A stretch of DNA of 64,000 nucleotides from Ruegeria arenilitoris (GTDB lineage: Bacteria; Pseudomonadota; Alphaproteobacteria; Rhodobacterales; Rhodobacteraceae): assembly GCF_042675705.1 (NCBI RefSeq), contig NZ_JBHTJJ010000006.1; one strand, given 5' to 3'. Shown one piece after another: positions 18,640-27,312 of this stretch (positions within the stretch are counted from its first letter, which is position 1; each line of letters begins with the position of its first letter). The notes beneath the pieces are model-generated. The model was not told the origin of the DNA. It was given only the letters and a program-made list of their open reading frames with translations, and searched no databases. The position numbers and the translations under genes are program-made.

Positions 18640-19821
18640 TCAGCGATCGGCAAGTGCGGCCTCCAAGGCCTTCAACCCCGTCACCAGATCGGCCTCCGCG
18701 GTATCCTCCGCGAAGTCATGACTGATACCGTTGATGGATGGCACGAACAGCATTCCGACCGGCATCAAGGCTGCCACGTTCGAAGCATCGTGCAAGGCCC
18801 CGGACGGCATGACCCGCCAGTTGCCGAGCGCGACGGTCTGGGCTCCGTGTTCCAGCGATCGCCGGAGGGTCGGATCCATTTCAACCGGCTCGATGCCCAG
18901 CATTGGCCCGAACTGCGCATCGCCCCCGATGGATTCACTGACCTCTTGGGCGGTCGTGCGAATGATGCTTTCCATTCGGGCCAGCCGATCCGTGTCCTGA
19001 TCGCGCCACTGCATCGAGAAACGGACCCGGCCAGGAACGATCGACGAGGCATTCGGAGACAGCTCAACATGACCGATCGTCCAGACCGTCTGCGGGGTCA
19101 CCACGTTGCGGAACCGCTCGTTGATCAGGCCATTGAAGATCGTCAGAGCCTGGAACGCGTCTCGTCGCAGGTGCATCGGTGTTGTGCCGGCGTGGTTCTG
19201 CTGGCCGGAAAACTCGATGACCATGTCGCGAATGCCCACGATGTCCGAGACCACACCGATGGCCTCGGCGTTGGCATCCAGAATCGGACCCTGCTCGATA
19301 TGCATTTCGATGAACCCGGTGAATTGGGCGGGGTTCACAAAGTCCTGCGTCAAGCTTTGCATCCGAGCGCGCGCGTCGCCGAACCGTGTGCCCGCGTGGT
19401 CGGTCAGGTCGTCGGCCTGCGCAAGGGGCAACTTGCCGGACCAGATGGCCGATCCGGTCGTGACGCCGAACCGGCCTTCCTCATCCTGAAAGCTGACCAC
19501 CGAGATCGGGCGCTGGCTGGAGCGAGCCAGCTCCAACGCCGCGATTACGCCCAGCGCGCCGTCCAGCCAACCGCCCTCGGGCTGACTGTCTGAATGCGAT
19601 CCCATCAAAAGCGACGGCGCGGGCGCCAGACCGAACAGGTTTCCGACCGGATCAAAATGCGGTTGCAGCCCGGCCTCCTGAAACCGGTCGGCCAGCCATC
19701 GCCGCGCCGCAATGTCCGCGTCTGAAAATGCCGGGCGCACGACGCCCTTACCCACCCCCGCAGCTCCGAATTCCCGCAGCTTGTGCAGATCATCCAGAAA
19801 CCTCTGCGCATTCACGGCCAT
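18640..19821 (-). CDS. Zn-dependent hydantoinase/carbamoylase-family amidase (M20)
   Basis: A 393-residue amidohydrolase of the AllC/HyuC group (N-carbamoyl-L-amino acid hydrolase, allantoate amidohydrolase or ureidopropionase). Metal ligands are apparent: MGSHSDSQPEGGWLDG holds His76 and Asp87, QDEEGRF holds Glu114/Glu115, EMHIEQGP holds a His near 185, and SHDFAEDTAEADL near the C terminus holds the last His. ATG 19821 has AAAGGA 7 nt upstream. The exact N-carbamoyl or ureido substrate cannot be told from sequence. It stands alone, divergent from the phosphatase-GST-saccharopine dehydrogenase genes across a 158-nt gap. Confidence 0.88.
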   Translation of the reverse strand: MAVNAQRFLDDLHKLREFGAAGVGKGVVRPAFSDADIAARRWLADRFQEAGLQPHFDPVGNLFGLAPAPSLLMGSHSDSQPEGGWLDGALGVIAALELARSSQRPISVVSFQDEEGRFGVTTGSAIWSGKLPLAQADDLTDHAGTRFGDARARMQSLTQDFVNPAQFTGFIEMHIEQGPILDANAEAIGVVSDIVGIRDMVIEFSGQQNHAGTTPMHLRRDAFQALTIFNGLINERFRNVVTPQTVWTIGHVELSPNASSIVPGRVRFSMQWRDQDTDRLARMESIIRTTAQEVSESIGGDAQFGPMLGIEPVEMDPTLRRSLEHGAQTVALGNWRVMPSGALHDASNVAALMPVGMLFVPSINGISHDFAEDTAEADLVTGLKALEAALADR

Positions 19822-19979
19822 TGCGCTGTCCTTTCTTGTCGCTTGCCGCAACTCTATCGCCGGGCCGTCCGCCCGCAAGCCCGGTTGCAGGCTGTCCCGG
19901 TTTTTTGACGGCAACCAGCCGAACACCTCTGGCCCCTGCGGGCAAGCTGCCCTAAGACTTCGGGCCAAGAGGGACCGAC

Positions 19980-20630
19980 ATGTCATACATCACATTGGTA
20001 CGCCACGGGCAGGCCAACACCACCGCACGGGACGAAGACAGTTATGACAAGCTCAGCGAGCTTGGGCATCAGCAGGCGCGCTGGCTCGGGGCCCATCTGC
20101 GCGAGACCAAAGCCCATTATCCACGGGTGTTTTGCGGCACCCTGACCCGGCATGTGGAAACGGCGGCAAGCATGGGTCTGCCGGAACCCGTCCGCGATGC
20201 ACGTCTGAATGAAATCGAGTATTTCACCCTTGCGCAACTATTCGAGGAACAGCACGGCGTGACGATCCCGACTGACCGCGAAGGCTTCGTTCAGCACCTG
20301 CCGCTGACCTTCAAGGCCTGGGCCAACGGCGAAATTCGGAACGCGCCCGAAACCTTCGAGCAGTTCGAGACCCGCGTCTCGGACGCTCTGCGGGAAATCC
20401 ATGACGGCGACGGGCCGGCCATCGTGGTGACCTCGGGCGGGTTGATCTCGATGGTGGTGCGACAGGCGATGGGTCTGGACATTCCGGCAATGGCGCGGGT
20501 GGCCCTTGCCATCATGAACACCTCATTGCATCGTCTGCACCCGATCGGAGCGGACCTGAGCCCGGTTCTGTTCAACGCGGTTCCGCATCTGGAAGCGCCG
20601 GAACGGCATTTCGCCCAGACCCACCTGTAA
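19980..20630 (+). CDS. Histidine phosphatase family protein (phosphoglycerate-mutase-like)
   Basis: A 216-residue member of histidine phosphatase branch 1. The RHG motif (LVRHGQAN) near residue 8 carries the phospho-accepting His, and the second His/Arg block lies at FCGTLTRHVETA. A third block, VVTSGGLISMVV near 145, contains SGG where most members have H, so the second catalytic His may be absent or shifted. AAGAGGGA lies before ATG 19980. It is followed after 18 nt by a GST gene and probably leads the lysine-degradation operon. Its substrate is unknown. Confidence 0.82.
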   Translation: MSYITLVRHGQANTTARDEDSYDKLSELGHQQARWLGAHLRETKAHYPRVFCGTLTRHVETAASMGLPEPVRDARLNEIEYFTLAQLFEEQHGVTIPTDREGFVQHLPLTFKAWANGEIRNAPETFEQFETRVSDALREIHDGDGPAIVVTSGGLISMVVRQAMGLDIPAMARVALAIMNTSLHRLHPIGADLSPVLFNAVPHLEAPERHFAQTHL

Positions 20631-20648
20631 CCGGATCGGAGGTCCCAG

Positions 20649-21263
20649 ATGCAGATCTACTACGCACCCCGCACTATCTCGATCGCCGTCGTCATCGCGC
20701 TTGAGGAAGCCGGTCTGGATTATGAGGCGATCAAACTGGACTTCGCTGCGGGCGAGCAGACGACGGCGGGCTACAAGCAGATCAACCCCAAGGGTCGCGT
20801 TCCCGCTCTGGTGGTCGATGGTGGCATTCTGACGGAAACCGGCGCTCTGCTTGAATACATTGCAGCCAAGGCCCCGAAGGCCGGGCTTGTTCCGGACGAT
20901 CCGGTCCTGGCCGCGCGGATGCGCGAGGTGATGTACTACCTGGCCTCGACCATGCATGTGAACCATGCGCACAAAATGCGCGGTCACCGTTGGGCGGATC
21001 AGGAGTCCAGCTGGCAGGACATGAAGGGCAAGGTGGCCCAGACGATGACCGAGTCCTGCGCTTACATCTCGTCAAACGGGCTGCGCGGCCCGTTTGTTTT
21101 GGGCGAGGTATTCTCGCTGGCCGACGCCTATCTCTACGTGGTTTGCAGCTGGTTGGAAGGTGACGGGGTCGATGTCACTGCCTTTCCCAAGATCCAGGCC
21201 TTCCGCGCGGCGATGGAGGCCCGACCCTCGGTTCAGGCGGTACGGGCCGCCGGAATGCTCTGA
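20649..21263 (+). CDS. Glutathione S-transferase family protein
   Basis: A 204-residue soluble GST. The N-terminal thioredoxin-like domain is seen in QIYYAPRTISIAVVIALEEAGLDYE, NPKGRVPAL (the cis-Pro) near 50 and LTETGALLEYI near 65, which includes the ET pair binding glutathione's gamma-glutamyl group. The helical C-terminal domain has FSLADAYLYVV near 155, whose Asp is the N-capping residue. TISI at 10-13 places a Ser near the usual Ser/Cys catalytic position of beta/theta types. GGAGG precedes ATG 20649. It sits between the phosphatase and the saccharopine dehydrogenases, but a catalytic role in lysine degradation is not evident. Confidence 0.9.
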   Translation: MQIYYAPRTISIAVVIALEEAGLDYEAIKLDFAAGEQTTAGYKQINPKGRVPALVVDGGILTETGALLEYIAAKAPKAGLVPDDPVLAARMREVMYYLASTMHVNHAHKMRGHRWADQESSWQDMKGKVAQTMTESCAYISSNGLRGPFVLGEVFSLADAYLYVVCSWLEGDGVDVTAFPKIQAFRAAMEARPSVQAVRAAGML

Positions 21264-21277
21264 CAAAAGGACATCGC

Positions 21278-22333
21278 ATGACACATCTTTGGGTCCGGGC
21301 CGAACAGCGCCCGAACGAGGAACGGGTGGGGCTGACGCCCGAGGGCGCGGCGCAATTGATCGCGGCGGGCATCCGCGTGACGGTCGAGGAAAGCCATGTC
21401 CGCGCCATCCCGATCGACGGCTACCGCGCGGCGGGCTGCGAAATCGCGCCGGAGAACTCGTGGCCGGAGGCGCCGCTGGATGCGATCATCTTCGGCCTGA
21501 AGGAACTGCCCGAGGAGGGCACGCCCTTGCCGCACCGCCACATCATGTTCGGCCATGCCTTCAAGGGCCAGCATTCGGGCCGCAAGCTGCTGGAACGGTT
21601 CAAGGCTGGTGGTGGCACGCTGTATGACCTGGAATACCTGTTGGACGAGACCGGGCGGCGGGTTGCGGCCTTCGGCTATTGGGCCGGGTATGCGGGCGCG
21701 GCGGTGACGCTCAAGACCTGGGCGGCGCAGCAGCGCGGCGAGATCTGCGGCCCCGTCGGCGTCTATCCGAACAAGGATGCGTTAAACGCCGAACTTCTGG
21801 CCGAGCTGGACGCCACCGGCGCTCCCCGCCCCCGCGCCATCGTCATCGGCGCGCTTGGAAGGGTCGGCACCGGCGCGTCCGATCTGTGCGAGGCGATGGG
21901 GGTCGAGGTGACCAAATGGGACATGGCCGAAACCGCCGATGGCGGGCCGTTCCCGGAGATCCTCGAAAAAGACATCTTCCTCAACTGCATCTTCGCGCGG
22001 CCGGGAACACCGGTCTTTGTCCCGCGCGAGGCGTTGAATGCCCCGCGCAAGCTGACCGCCATCGGCGACGTGGCCTGCGACCCCGACAGCGACTACAACC
22101 CGGTGCCAGTCTATGACCGCGCCACCACATGGGAAGAACCCGCCCTGCGCGTGGCCACCGACCCGGTTCTCGACGTCATGGCCATCGACAACCTGCCCTC
22201 GATGCTGCCGGTCGAAAGCTCGGAAGACTACGCCGCGCAGCTTCTGCCCTCGTTGCTGACCCTGACCGACCTGACCTCGGGCGTTTGGGCGCGGGCCGAG
22301 GACACCTTCAAATCCCATATCGAAAGGATCTGA
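21278..22333 (+). CDS. Saccharopine dehydrogenase, NAD+/lysine-forming type (LYS1-like)
   Basis: A 351-residue AlaDH/PNT-fold protein like yeast Lys1 or the lysine-ketoglutarate reductase domain of plant and animal LKR/SDH. Features are the N-terminal WVRAEQRPNEERVGLTPEGAAQLIAAG, the FGHAFKGQ block near residue 90 with the catalytic His/Lys pair, and the GALGRVGTGASDLC nucleotide-binding segment near 190. In Roseobacter-group bacteria these enzymes run in the catabolic direction, condensing lysine with 2-oxoglutarate to saccharopine. AAAGGA precedes ATG 21278. It is 3 nt from the next gene, its functional partner. Confidence 0.9.
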   Translation: MTHLWVRAEQRPNEERVGLTPEGAAQLIAAGIRVTVEESHVRAIPIDGYRAAGCEIAPENSWPEAPLDAIIFGLKELPEEGTPLPHRHIMFGHAFKGQHSGRKLLERFKAGGGTLYDLEYLLDETGRRVAAFGYWAGYAGAAVTLKTWAAQQRGEICGPVGVYPNKDALNAELLAELDATGAPRPRAIVIGALGRVGTGASDLCEAMGVEVTKWDMAETADGGPFPEILEKDIFLNCIFARPGTPVFVPREALNAPRKLTAIGDVACDPDSDYNPVPVYDRATTWEEPALRVATDPVLDVMAIDNLPSMLPVESSEDYAAQLLPSLLTLTDLTSGVWARAEDTFKSHIERI

Positions 22334-22336
22334 GCC

Positions 22337-23479
22337 ATGACGATTCACTGGTGTGGCACCGGCCTGTCGGCCATCCCCGGCCTGCGCCGCCTGATCGAAG
22401 GCGGCCACAAGGTCACTGTCTGGAACCGGACCGTCGAAAAGGCCCGCGCCGAGGTCGGTGACCTGACCGACGACATCCGGACCTTCGACATCGACGCCCT
22501 GGGCGCAGTTCTGGACAAGGGCGACGTGGTCGTCTCGATGCTGCCGGGCGACTGGCACGTGCCGCTGGCGGAACTGGCGATCGCGAAAGGCGCGCATTTC
22601 GTCTCGTCCTCCTACATCGCGCCCGAGATGCGCGCGCTGGACGACAAGGCCCGCGAGGCCGGCGTCGCGCTGGTCAACGAGGTCGGGCTCGACCCCGGCA
22701 TCGACCACCTGATGGCCCATGCGCTGGTCGATGACTATCGTGCCTCCGACGCCTTCGACCCGGAAAACCACCTGAGCTTCATTTCCTATTGCGGCGGCAT
22801 CCCCAAACACCCCAACCCGTTCCGCTACAAGTTCAGCTGGTCGCCCCTGGGCGTGCTCAAGGCGCTGCGCTCGCCCTCACGGTCGATCCGCGACTATGCC
22901 CCGCTGGACGTGGCCCGGCCCTGGGACGCGATCAGCACCTATGTCGCGCCGCTGCCCACGCCCGAAAGCTTCGAGGTCTATCCGAACCGCGACTCAATCC
23001 CCTTCATGCAGCAATACCATTTCGAGGAGCACTGGCCGGTCAAGGAGTTCGTCCGCGGCACCCTACGGCTGAACGGCTGGTCGGATGCCTGGTTGGACGT
23101 ATTCCGCGAGATCGAAACGCTGGAAGGCCCCGAGGGCGATGCCCGGCTCAAGGAAATGTCCAACCAGTTCTGGGCCGAGAACGCCTATGAAGAGGGTGAG
23201 CCGGACCGCGTCGTGCTCTGTGTCGGGCTGAAGGCCGAGAAGGATGGCAAGGCCGTCTGGCACAAGACCTACCTGATGGACGCCTGGGGCGACGCGCGCG
23301 GCAGCGCGATGGCGCGTCTGGTGTCGATCCCGGTTTCGCTGGCGGTCGAGGCGGTGCAGGACCGCGCCATTCCCGCTGGTGTCCATGCCGCGCCCAGCGA
23401 TCCGAAACTGGTTCAGGCCTGGATGGCCGAGATCGACAAGCTGGCACAGCACCTGCAGGTGGTCGACCACCTGGCCTGA
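22337..23479 (+). CDS. Saccharopine dehydrogenase, glutamate-forming type (LYS9-like)
   Basis: A 380-residue saccharopine reductase-fold protein. It starts with a Rossmann segment (WCGTGLSAIPGLRRLIEGGHKVTVWNRT) and has the conserved NEVGLDPGIDHLMAH near 120 and SYCGGIPKHPNPFRYKFSWSP near 155, both characteristic of Lys9-type enzymes. It should split saccharopine to glutamate and 2-aminoadipate semialdehyde. It is 3 nt after the LYS1-like gene and ends at a strong terminator. Together the pair replaces the single bifunctional LKR/SDH polypeptide of plants and animals. Confidence 0.92.
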   Translation: MTIHWCGTGLSAIPGLRRLIEGGHKVTVWNRTVEKARAEVGDLTDDIRTFDIDALGAVLDKGDVVVSMLPGDWHVPLAELAIAKGAHFVSSSYIAPEMRALDDKAREAGVALVNEVGLDPGIDHLMAHALVDDYRASDAFDPENHLSFISYCGGIPKHPNPFRYKFSWSPLGVLKALRSPSRSIRDYAPLDVARPWDAISTYVAPLPTPESFEVYPNRDSIPFMQQYHFEEHWPVKEFVRGTLRLNGWSDAWLDVFREIETLEGPEGDARLKEMSNQFWAENAYEEGEPDRVVLCVGLKAEKDGKAVWHKTYLMDAWGDARGSAMARLVSIPVSLAVEAVQDRAIPAGVHAAPSDPKLVQAWMAEIDKLAQHLQVVDHLA

Positions 23480-23486
23480 ACCAACC

Positions 23487-23521
23487 AAAAAGCCATTCCT
23501 GACGCACCGGAATGGCTTTTT
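23487..23521. terminator. Bidirectional intrinsic terminator
   Basis: A perfect 13-bp stem, AAAAAGCCATTCC / GGAATGGCTTTTT, with a 9-nt loop lies 8 nt after the saccharopine dehydrogenase stop. The A-run and T-run give it polarity on both strands, serving also the convergent DUF1127 gene. Confidence 0.93.
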
Positions 23522-23560
23522 ACTGGTGTTCTCACCAACCGTTGGATCGGCGCCTGTGGT

Positions 23561-23764
23561 TCAGATGTAGCGCTCGATCGTTTCCTCAAGATCGCTGCGG
23601 TTAATGCCAAGCTCGGACAGCTGCCGATCATCCAGACCACTCAGATGTTGCGCCGCGCGTACGATGTCATCCTTGACCGCCCGGATGCGCATGGCGCGAT
23701 CGAACAGAAGCAGCGCGCTGGCGGATGGGCAGGGTTGTTGAGTCGGTTGCATTGTGTCGAGCAT
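23561..23764 (-). CDS. DUF1127 small protein
   Basis: A 67-residue protein whose C-terminal 40 residues match DUF1127 (YjiS-like): a helix, then LSGLDDRQLSELGINRSDLEETI. DUF1127 proteins are short RNA-binding or regulatory proteins in Alphaproteobacteria, with roles in phosphate and carbon metabolism and small-RNA turnover reported for some. GGGAGG lies about 9 nt before ATG 23764. It lies 50 nt after a second DUF1127 gene in the same orientation, so the two may form an operon. The exact role here is unknown. Confidence 0.85.
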   Translation of the reverse strand: MLDTMQPTQQPCPSASALLLFDRAMRIRAVKDDIVRAAQHLSGLDDRQLSELGINRSDLEETIERYI

Positions 23765-23814
23765 CGGCTGTTTCCTCCCAGTTTGGCCGGTGTCCTGTTG
23801 GGGCGCGGCCCTGG

Positions 23815-24042
23815 TTACTGCGTAAACGCGGCGCGCTGATAGACGCTCTGATAGGCCGTTTGGGGGATGTCTGAGCGGGTGATGCCGATATCGTGGAGCT
23901 GCTGGTCGCTCAGGCGTTCGAGGTCACGGACCGTCTTCGCAAAGATCTGCTTCCGAAACCGTTCGGTCTTGGCCTCGGCGTATTTTGCGAAAAGGTCATG
24001 AAACAGGCTGTGGTTCGACTGTGTGGTTTGTGCGGTTGCCAT
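23815..24042 (-). CDS. DUF1127 small protein (second copy)
   Basis: A 75-residue protein with an N-terminal polar stretch, a central basic helix (KYAEAKTERFRKQIFAKTVRDLE) and the DUF1127 core RLSDQQLHDIGITRSDIP. AGGAGG directly before ATG 24042 fixes the start over an upstream ATG at 24072. Compared with its neighbour, the core motif is nearly the same (LSDxQLxxxGITRSDI versus LDDRQLSELGINRSDL), suggesting tandem duplication. Function not known. Confidence 0.87.
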   Translation of the reverse strand: MATAQTTQSNHSLFHDLFAKYAEAKTERFRKQIFAKTVRDLERLSDQQLHDIGITRSDIPQTAYQSVYQRAAFTQ

Positions 24043-24163
24043 TGGTTTGTCCTCCTGAAAACCGAACTGCATTGCAGTGCTGTCATCAGATAAAAGGACG
24101 CCGCGTTAACGGTTCCGGACCAACGGATTAAGCTTTGTTAACCTTACGTCAGGATGGGCAGAG

Positions 24164-25237
24164 TCACTGACCGGATGGCAGGGCCACCCGGATGGCGAAG
24201 GCGGTGGCGGGGTCGATCTGCGGGTCAGCAAGAAGCGCCCGCAGCGCAGGGGCAAGCGTATCATCCCCCCAATCGCGCGTGGCCAGGGCGATCTGCCCGG
24301 CCGTGTTTTGGTCGTGCGCAATCTCGCCGGCAAAGATATCCAGGATCTTCCCGCGGTGTTCCGGCATCGCATCGCCGCCGTCGATCAGCGCCGCGATGAT
24401 TGCCTGCCGATCCTTTGGGGAAAGCGGGCTGGCGGTCAGAGCCTCCTTGATCGTGCTCAGGGCCTGGTCGCCGTCGATTTCGATACCGGCAAGCGCCCAT
24501 TCGCGCAGGTTGAACCCTCCGGTGGCAACCGCCTTTGGATAGACCGTGCGCACCGCCTCTGCCGCGGCCGGATCAGATTGCAGGCCCAGCAGCCGGATCG
24601 TTGCCGGGGCATAGGCTACGCGATTCAGGCTCCGCAAATCGCGCAGAAGATCCGGGGTTGCAGCAGCGTCGCGCAGGCCGCGCGCAGACGCATAGGGTGC
24701 CCGGTGGAGTTCAATGAGAGCGGTGTTCCGCAACAACCGGTCTCCGGAATTCAGATAGGCCGCGAAAAACGCGGCGCGCTCGGCGGATCGGGATCCGTCC
24801 AACCGCCAGCCTTGGCCTTGCGCCTGTACCTCGGCAACAAAATCGGCCCGCTGCGGCGTCATCAGAAATCCCTTGGTCCAGGACTGATCAAAGGCGCGCC
24901 CGGCCTTGTCCCGGCGGCCTGGGCCATAGATCATCAAGACCACCCGGTCAGGATCGGCGCGCAGGGCATTCCGGGTGCTGCTGTCCACCAGAAACGGTAT
25001 CTGGGGGAGGTCTGCAACCTCGTCCCAACTGCCTTTCAGCAACCCGACGGGTGCATAGCGGAACGGGTCGTCGGGCGCGGGCGCGGCCAGAACGATGACC
25101 GAAGCAGACAACAACCGGTCGGCCAGAGAGTTTTCGGGAAGTGCCAGACAAACGGTGCAGGCCAGCGCCGGACGCTGCGGCCACGCCGGAACGGACATAA
25201 GGGCCAACACCAATATCGTCTTCAACATGCGCGGCAT
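24164..25237 (-). CDS. Secreted protein of unknown function with CTVC motif
   Basis: A 357-residue protein starting with a signal peptide (MPRMLKTILVLALMSVPAW, basic residue then hydrophobic stretch), cleaved before or near ACTVCLALP. A CxxC pair sits right at the mature N terminus. The middle part has a VVLMIYGPGRRD strand, and the C-terminal half is Ala/Leu-rich and helical, resembling repeats of the HEAT/Armadillo sort (for example TPDLLRDLRSLNRVAYAP and SPLSPKDRQAIIAALI). I do not recognise a family. AGGGG precedes ATG 25237. It is followed by DUF1127 genes and preceded by the DUF3775 gene. Confidence 0.65.
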   Translation of the reverse strand: MPRMLKTILVLALMSVPAWPQRPALACTVCLALPENSLADRLLSASVIVLAAPAPDDPFRYAPVGLLKGSWDEVADLPQIPFLVDSSTRNALRADPDRVVLMIYGPGRRDKAGRAFDQSWTKGFLMTPQRADFVAEVQAQGQGWRLDGSRSAERAAFFAAYLNSGDRLLRNTALIELHRAPYASARGLRDAAATPDLLRDLRSLNRVAYAPATIRLLGLQSDPAAAEAVRTVYPKAVATGGFNLREWALAGIEIDGDQALSTIKEALTASPLSPKDRQAIIAALIDGGDAMPEHRGKILDIFAGEIAHDQNTAGQIALATRDWGDDTLAPALRALLADPQIDPATAFAIRVALPSGQ

Positions 25238-25328
25238 CTGGCGCCCCTGCTGTGGACCGGGCGCTGCACCATACATGGCGCCCTCTGCCCCGGAGCATAG
25301 CGCAGAAACACCGTGCGGGCGACCAAGT

Positions 25329-25646
25329 CTACATCAGGTCGTTCTCGACATCTTCGGCCGAGATGCCCAGCGCGTCCAACCCGTTCTCAAGGTGATCCGA
25401 CAGATGCGGCGTGCCGATGAGGTAATCGGCGCATGGCGTCGAGGCCTCGGCCTTGGCCGTAGCGATCGCCTCGCTGAGGTCGTCCGGGAAAAAGCTTTCA
25501 CGTCCAATCCACATGATCGCCACCAACTCGGCTTGCTCGTCCTCGTCCATGCGATCGATAAAAGCCCGCAGCTCGCCCTCGGCGCGATCCAGCTCGCGGC
25601 CCATCATGGCGACCTGGGCGACTTTGGTTGGCGAGATTTCCAGCAT
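25329..25646 (-). CDS. DUF3775 domain protein
   Basis: A 105-residue acidic protein beginning MLEISPTKVAQVAMMGREL. The RAFIDRMDEDEQAELVAIMWIGR segment around 30-55 and the C-terminal LSDHLENGLDALG match DUF3775, a small alphaproteobacterial family of unknown role. GAGGAG lies about 9 nt upstream of ATG 25646. An in-frame TTG 24 nt earlier is less likely. Probably cytoplasmic. Confidence 0.8.
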   Translation of the reverse strand: MLEISPTKVAQVAMMGRELDRAEGELRAFIDRMDEDEQAELVAIMWIGRESFFPDDLSEAIATAKAEASTPCADYLIGTPHLSDHLENGLDALGISAEDVENDLM

Positions 25647-25733
25647 TGGTTTCAACTCCTCTGTCCGCAATTGGAGTCCATCTCAACCATTGCATCGCGC
25701 CTGCGTCCTTGATCTTGCGCAAACTGCAGATCG

Positions 25734-26504
25734 TCACTCGCGTGGGCGCGAGACGGGGTGAGATGGCACCGGCGCGGTGCGGAACGGTCGGAAAGTGGCC
25801 TTCTTGACCCACAGTTTCAGTGCCTGCCAGTGGATCAATGCAACCGCCCGCCGCGCGCCAAACGGGCGTCGCAGCAGCGAACGAAGGATCGCGCCATTGG
25901 TGAGAGGCTGCCGGATGCCCGTGAGCGTGGCAATCAAACCGCCCCCGTCGCGGCCGTAGTCGATCCAAACCCCGACCCGGTCCGGGCGCAGGTCGAACCG
26001 GAAAGTGTAGGTGCCCTCGATCTTTTGAAAGGGCGAGACATGCATGACCTTGGTCGCGCAAATCCGGTCAGAAGGAGCGATCACGTCAAACCCCGGCTTG
26101 TGGCAGACATAGCTGTGCCGCGTTCCATGAGTGTTGGTGACCTCGGCCACCACGGCAAACAGTACGCCTGCGTCATTCAGGCAAAACCAGAAACTGACCG
26201 GGTTGAATACGTGGCCCAGCACCCGGGGTTGGGTCAGCAACAGAACCTGCGCGGGTTGGGGGATTTGCATCGCCCGCAGACTGTCGCGGAGCCAAGGGGC
26301 ACCCCGACCAACACCGGGCTCCCCTCCATGATCGCGGGTCCGCCAGCCAGTGAGGTTGGGTTTATCCACCGAAAACAACCCGGGCGTTTCCGCCGCCTGT
26401 TCGGGATCCAGCAGGATGTAGTCGACCGAGTAGCGAAAGGCGTTCTCAATGGCACCTTTCCGTCCGTGAAAGGTATGGGCCGGAACGAAGTCGATTTCTG
26501 GCAT
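25734..26504 (-). CDS. DUF1365 protein, probable sigma-E-regulated membrane-lipid related protein
   Basis: A 256-residue protein of the DUF1365 family. Its conserved features are the N-terminal HTFHGRKGAIENAFRY, the LLTQPRVLGHVFNPVSFWFC block near 85, and KVMHVSPFQKIEGTYTFRF near 160. In other Rhodobacteraceae DUF1365 genes lie next to cyclopropane-fatty-acid synthase or amine oxidase genes and belong to the RpoE regulon of the singlet oxygen response. It is divergent from the rpoE gene here, so co-regulation is likely (inference). The ribosome-binding site at ATG 26504 is weak. Confidence 0.87.
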   Translation of the reverse strand: MPEIDFVPAHTFHGRKGAIENAFRYSVDYILLDPEQAAETPGLFSVDKPNLTGWRTRDHGGEPGVGRGAPWLRDSLRAMQIPQPAQVLLLTQPRVLGHVFNPVSFWFCLNDAGVLFAVVAEVTNTHGTRHSYVCHKPGFDVIAPSDRICATKVMHVSPFQKIEGTYTFRFDLRPDRVGVWIDYGRDGGGLIATLTGIRQPLTNGAILRSLLRRPFGARRAVALIHWQALKLWVKKATFRPFRTAPVPSHPVSRPRE

Positions 26505-26620
26505 GGTCTGACTGATCTTTTCTAGCGGTCAACATTCTGGATCGGCTGGGTTTTTCAGCGAACATCCATGATCATGATACGAAAAAAACGCGCGACCGGA
26601 TCAAAAATCTCGGGCGGGCG

Positions 26621-26650
26621 TGATCCGACTTGGGTGCGGCAGCGTAATAC
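26621..26650 (+). promoter_or_regulatory. RpoE-type promoter ahead of rpoE-chrR
   Basis: A TGATCC box (26621-26626), an 18-nt spacer and TAATAC (26645-26650) fit the pattern of Rhodobacter sphaeroides sigma-E promoters, a TGATCC minus-35 box and a TAA-type minus-10 box. This supports autoregulation. Transcription would begin near 26657, which leaves about 97 nt of leader to the GTG at 26754. A second box, TGATCC on the minus strand at 26598-26603, points towards the DUF1365 gene, but its minus-10 region is weak. Confidence 0.62.
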
Positions 26651-26753
26651 AGTTATGTTTACCGAGATGGACACCGTTGTTCAGGACGATGTCGCGACCG
26701 CCCCGGCGGCGCGACCCGCCTGGCGCGGCACGAAACGAACCAAGGGAACGTCG

Positions 26754-27311
26754 GTGAACGGCACGAAGAATAATGGCGCAGCAAGATGCGAGTGGGTGTC
26801 CCACGTCCAACGCATCAGGCTGTCGCAGGATCAGGCGGCATTTGCCGAGCTGTTCCAGCACTTTGCCCCTCGGGTCAAAGCGTTCCTGATCCGGTCGGGT
26901 TCGGACGCGACGTTGGCCGAGGAGTGCGCGCAGGAAGTCATGGCCACGTTGTGGCACAAGGCGCATCTGTTTGATCCGTCACGGGCTACCGTGGCGACAT
27001 GGGTCTTTACGATCGCGCGGAACAAACGCATCGACGCCATTCGCAAACAGCGGCGTCCTGAACCGGAAGAACTGACATGGGGTCCCGAAGCGGAACCCGA
27101 ACAGGAAGACGTAATCGCGCTGCAACAGGAAACGGCGCAACTGAAAACGGCCCTGCTGCAATTGCCCGAGGCACAGCGGGAACTGATCGAGAAGGCGTAT
27201 TTTGGTGACCTGAGCCATCGCGAGATCGCCTCGCAGACCGGGCTTCCGTTGGGCACCATCAAATCGAGAATTAGGCTGGCGCTGGACCGCTTGCGCCACG
27301 CGATGAACTGA
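26754..27311 (+). CDS. rpoE: ECF RNA polymerase sigma factor, RpoE (ChrR-controlled)
   Basis: A 185-residue group-IV sigma factor. Region 2 includes FAELFQHFAPRVKAFLIRSG and AEECAQEVMATLWHKAHLFDPSRA; the linker to region 4 contains RRPEPEELTWGPEAEPEQ; region 4 has the HTH ASQTGLPLGTIKSRI. It matches the sigma-E that activates the singlet oxygen response when released from ChrR. I take GTG 26754 as the start because it gives the usual short N terminus and lies downstream of the inferred transcription start. Longer ATG starts at 26655 or 26568 would precede it. The stop is one base from chrR. Confidence 0.93.
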   Translation: MNGTKNNGAARCEWVSHVQRIRLSQDQAAFAELFQHFAPRVKAFLIRSGSDATLAEECAQEVMATLWHKAHLFDPSRATVATWVFTIARNKRIDAIRKQRRPEPEELTWGPEAEPEQEDVIALQQETAQLKTALLQLPEAQRELIEKAYFGDLSHREIASQTGLPLGTIKSRIRLALDRLRHAMN

Positions 27312-27312
27312 G

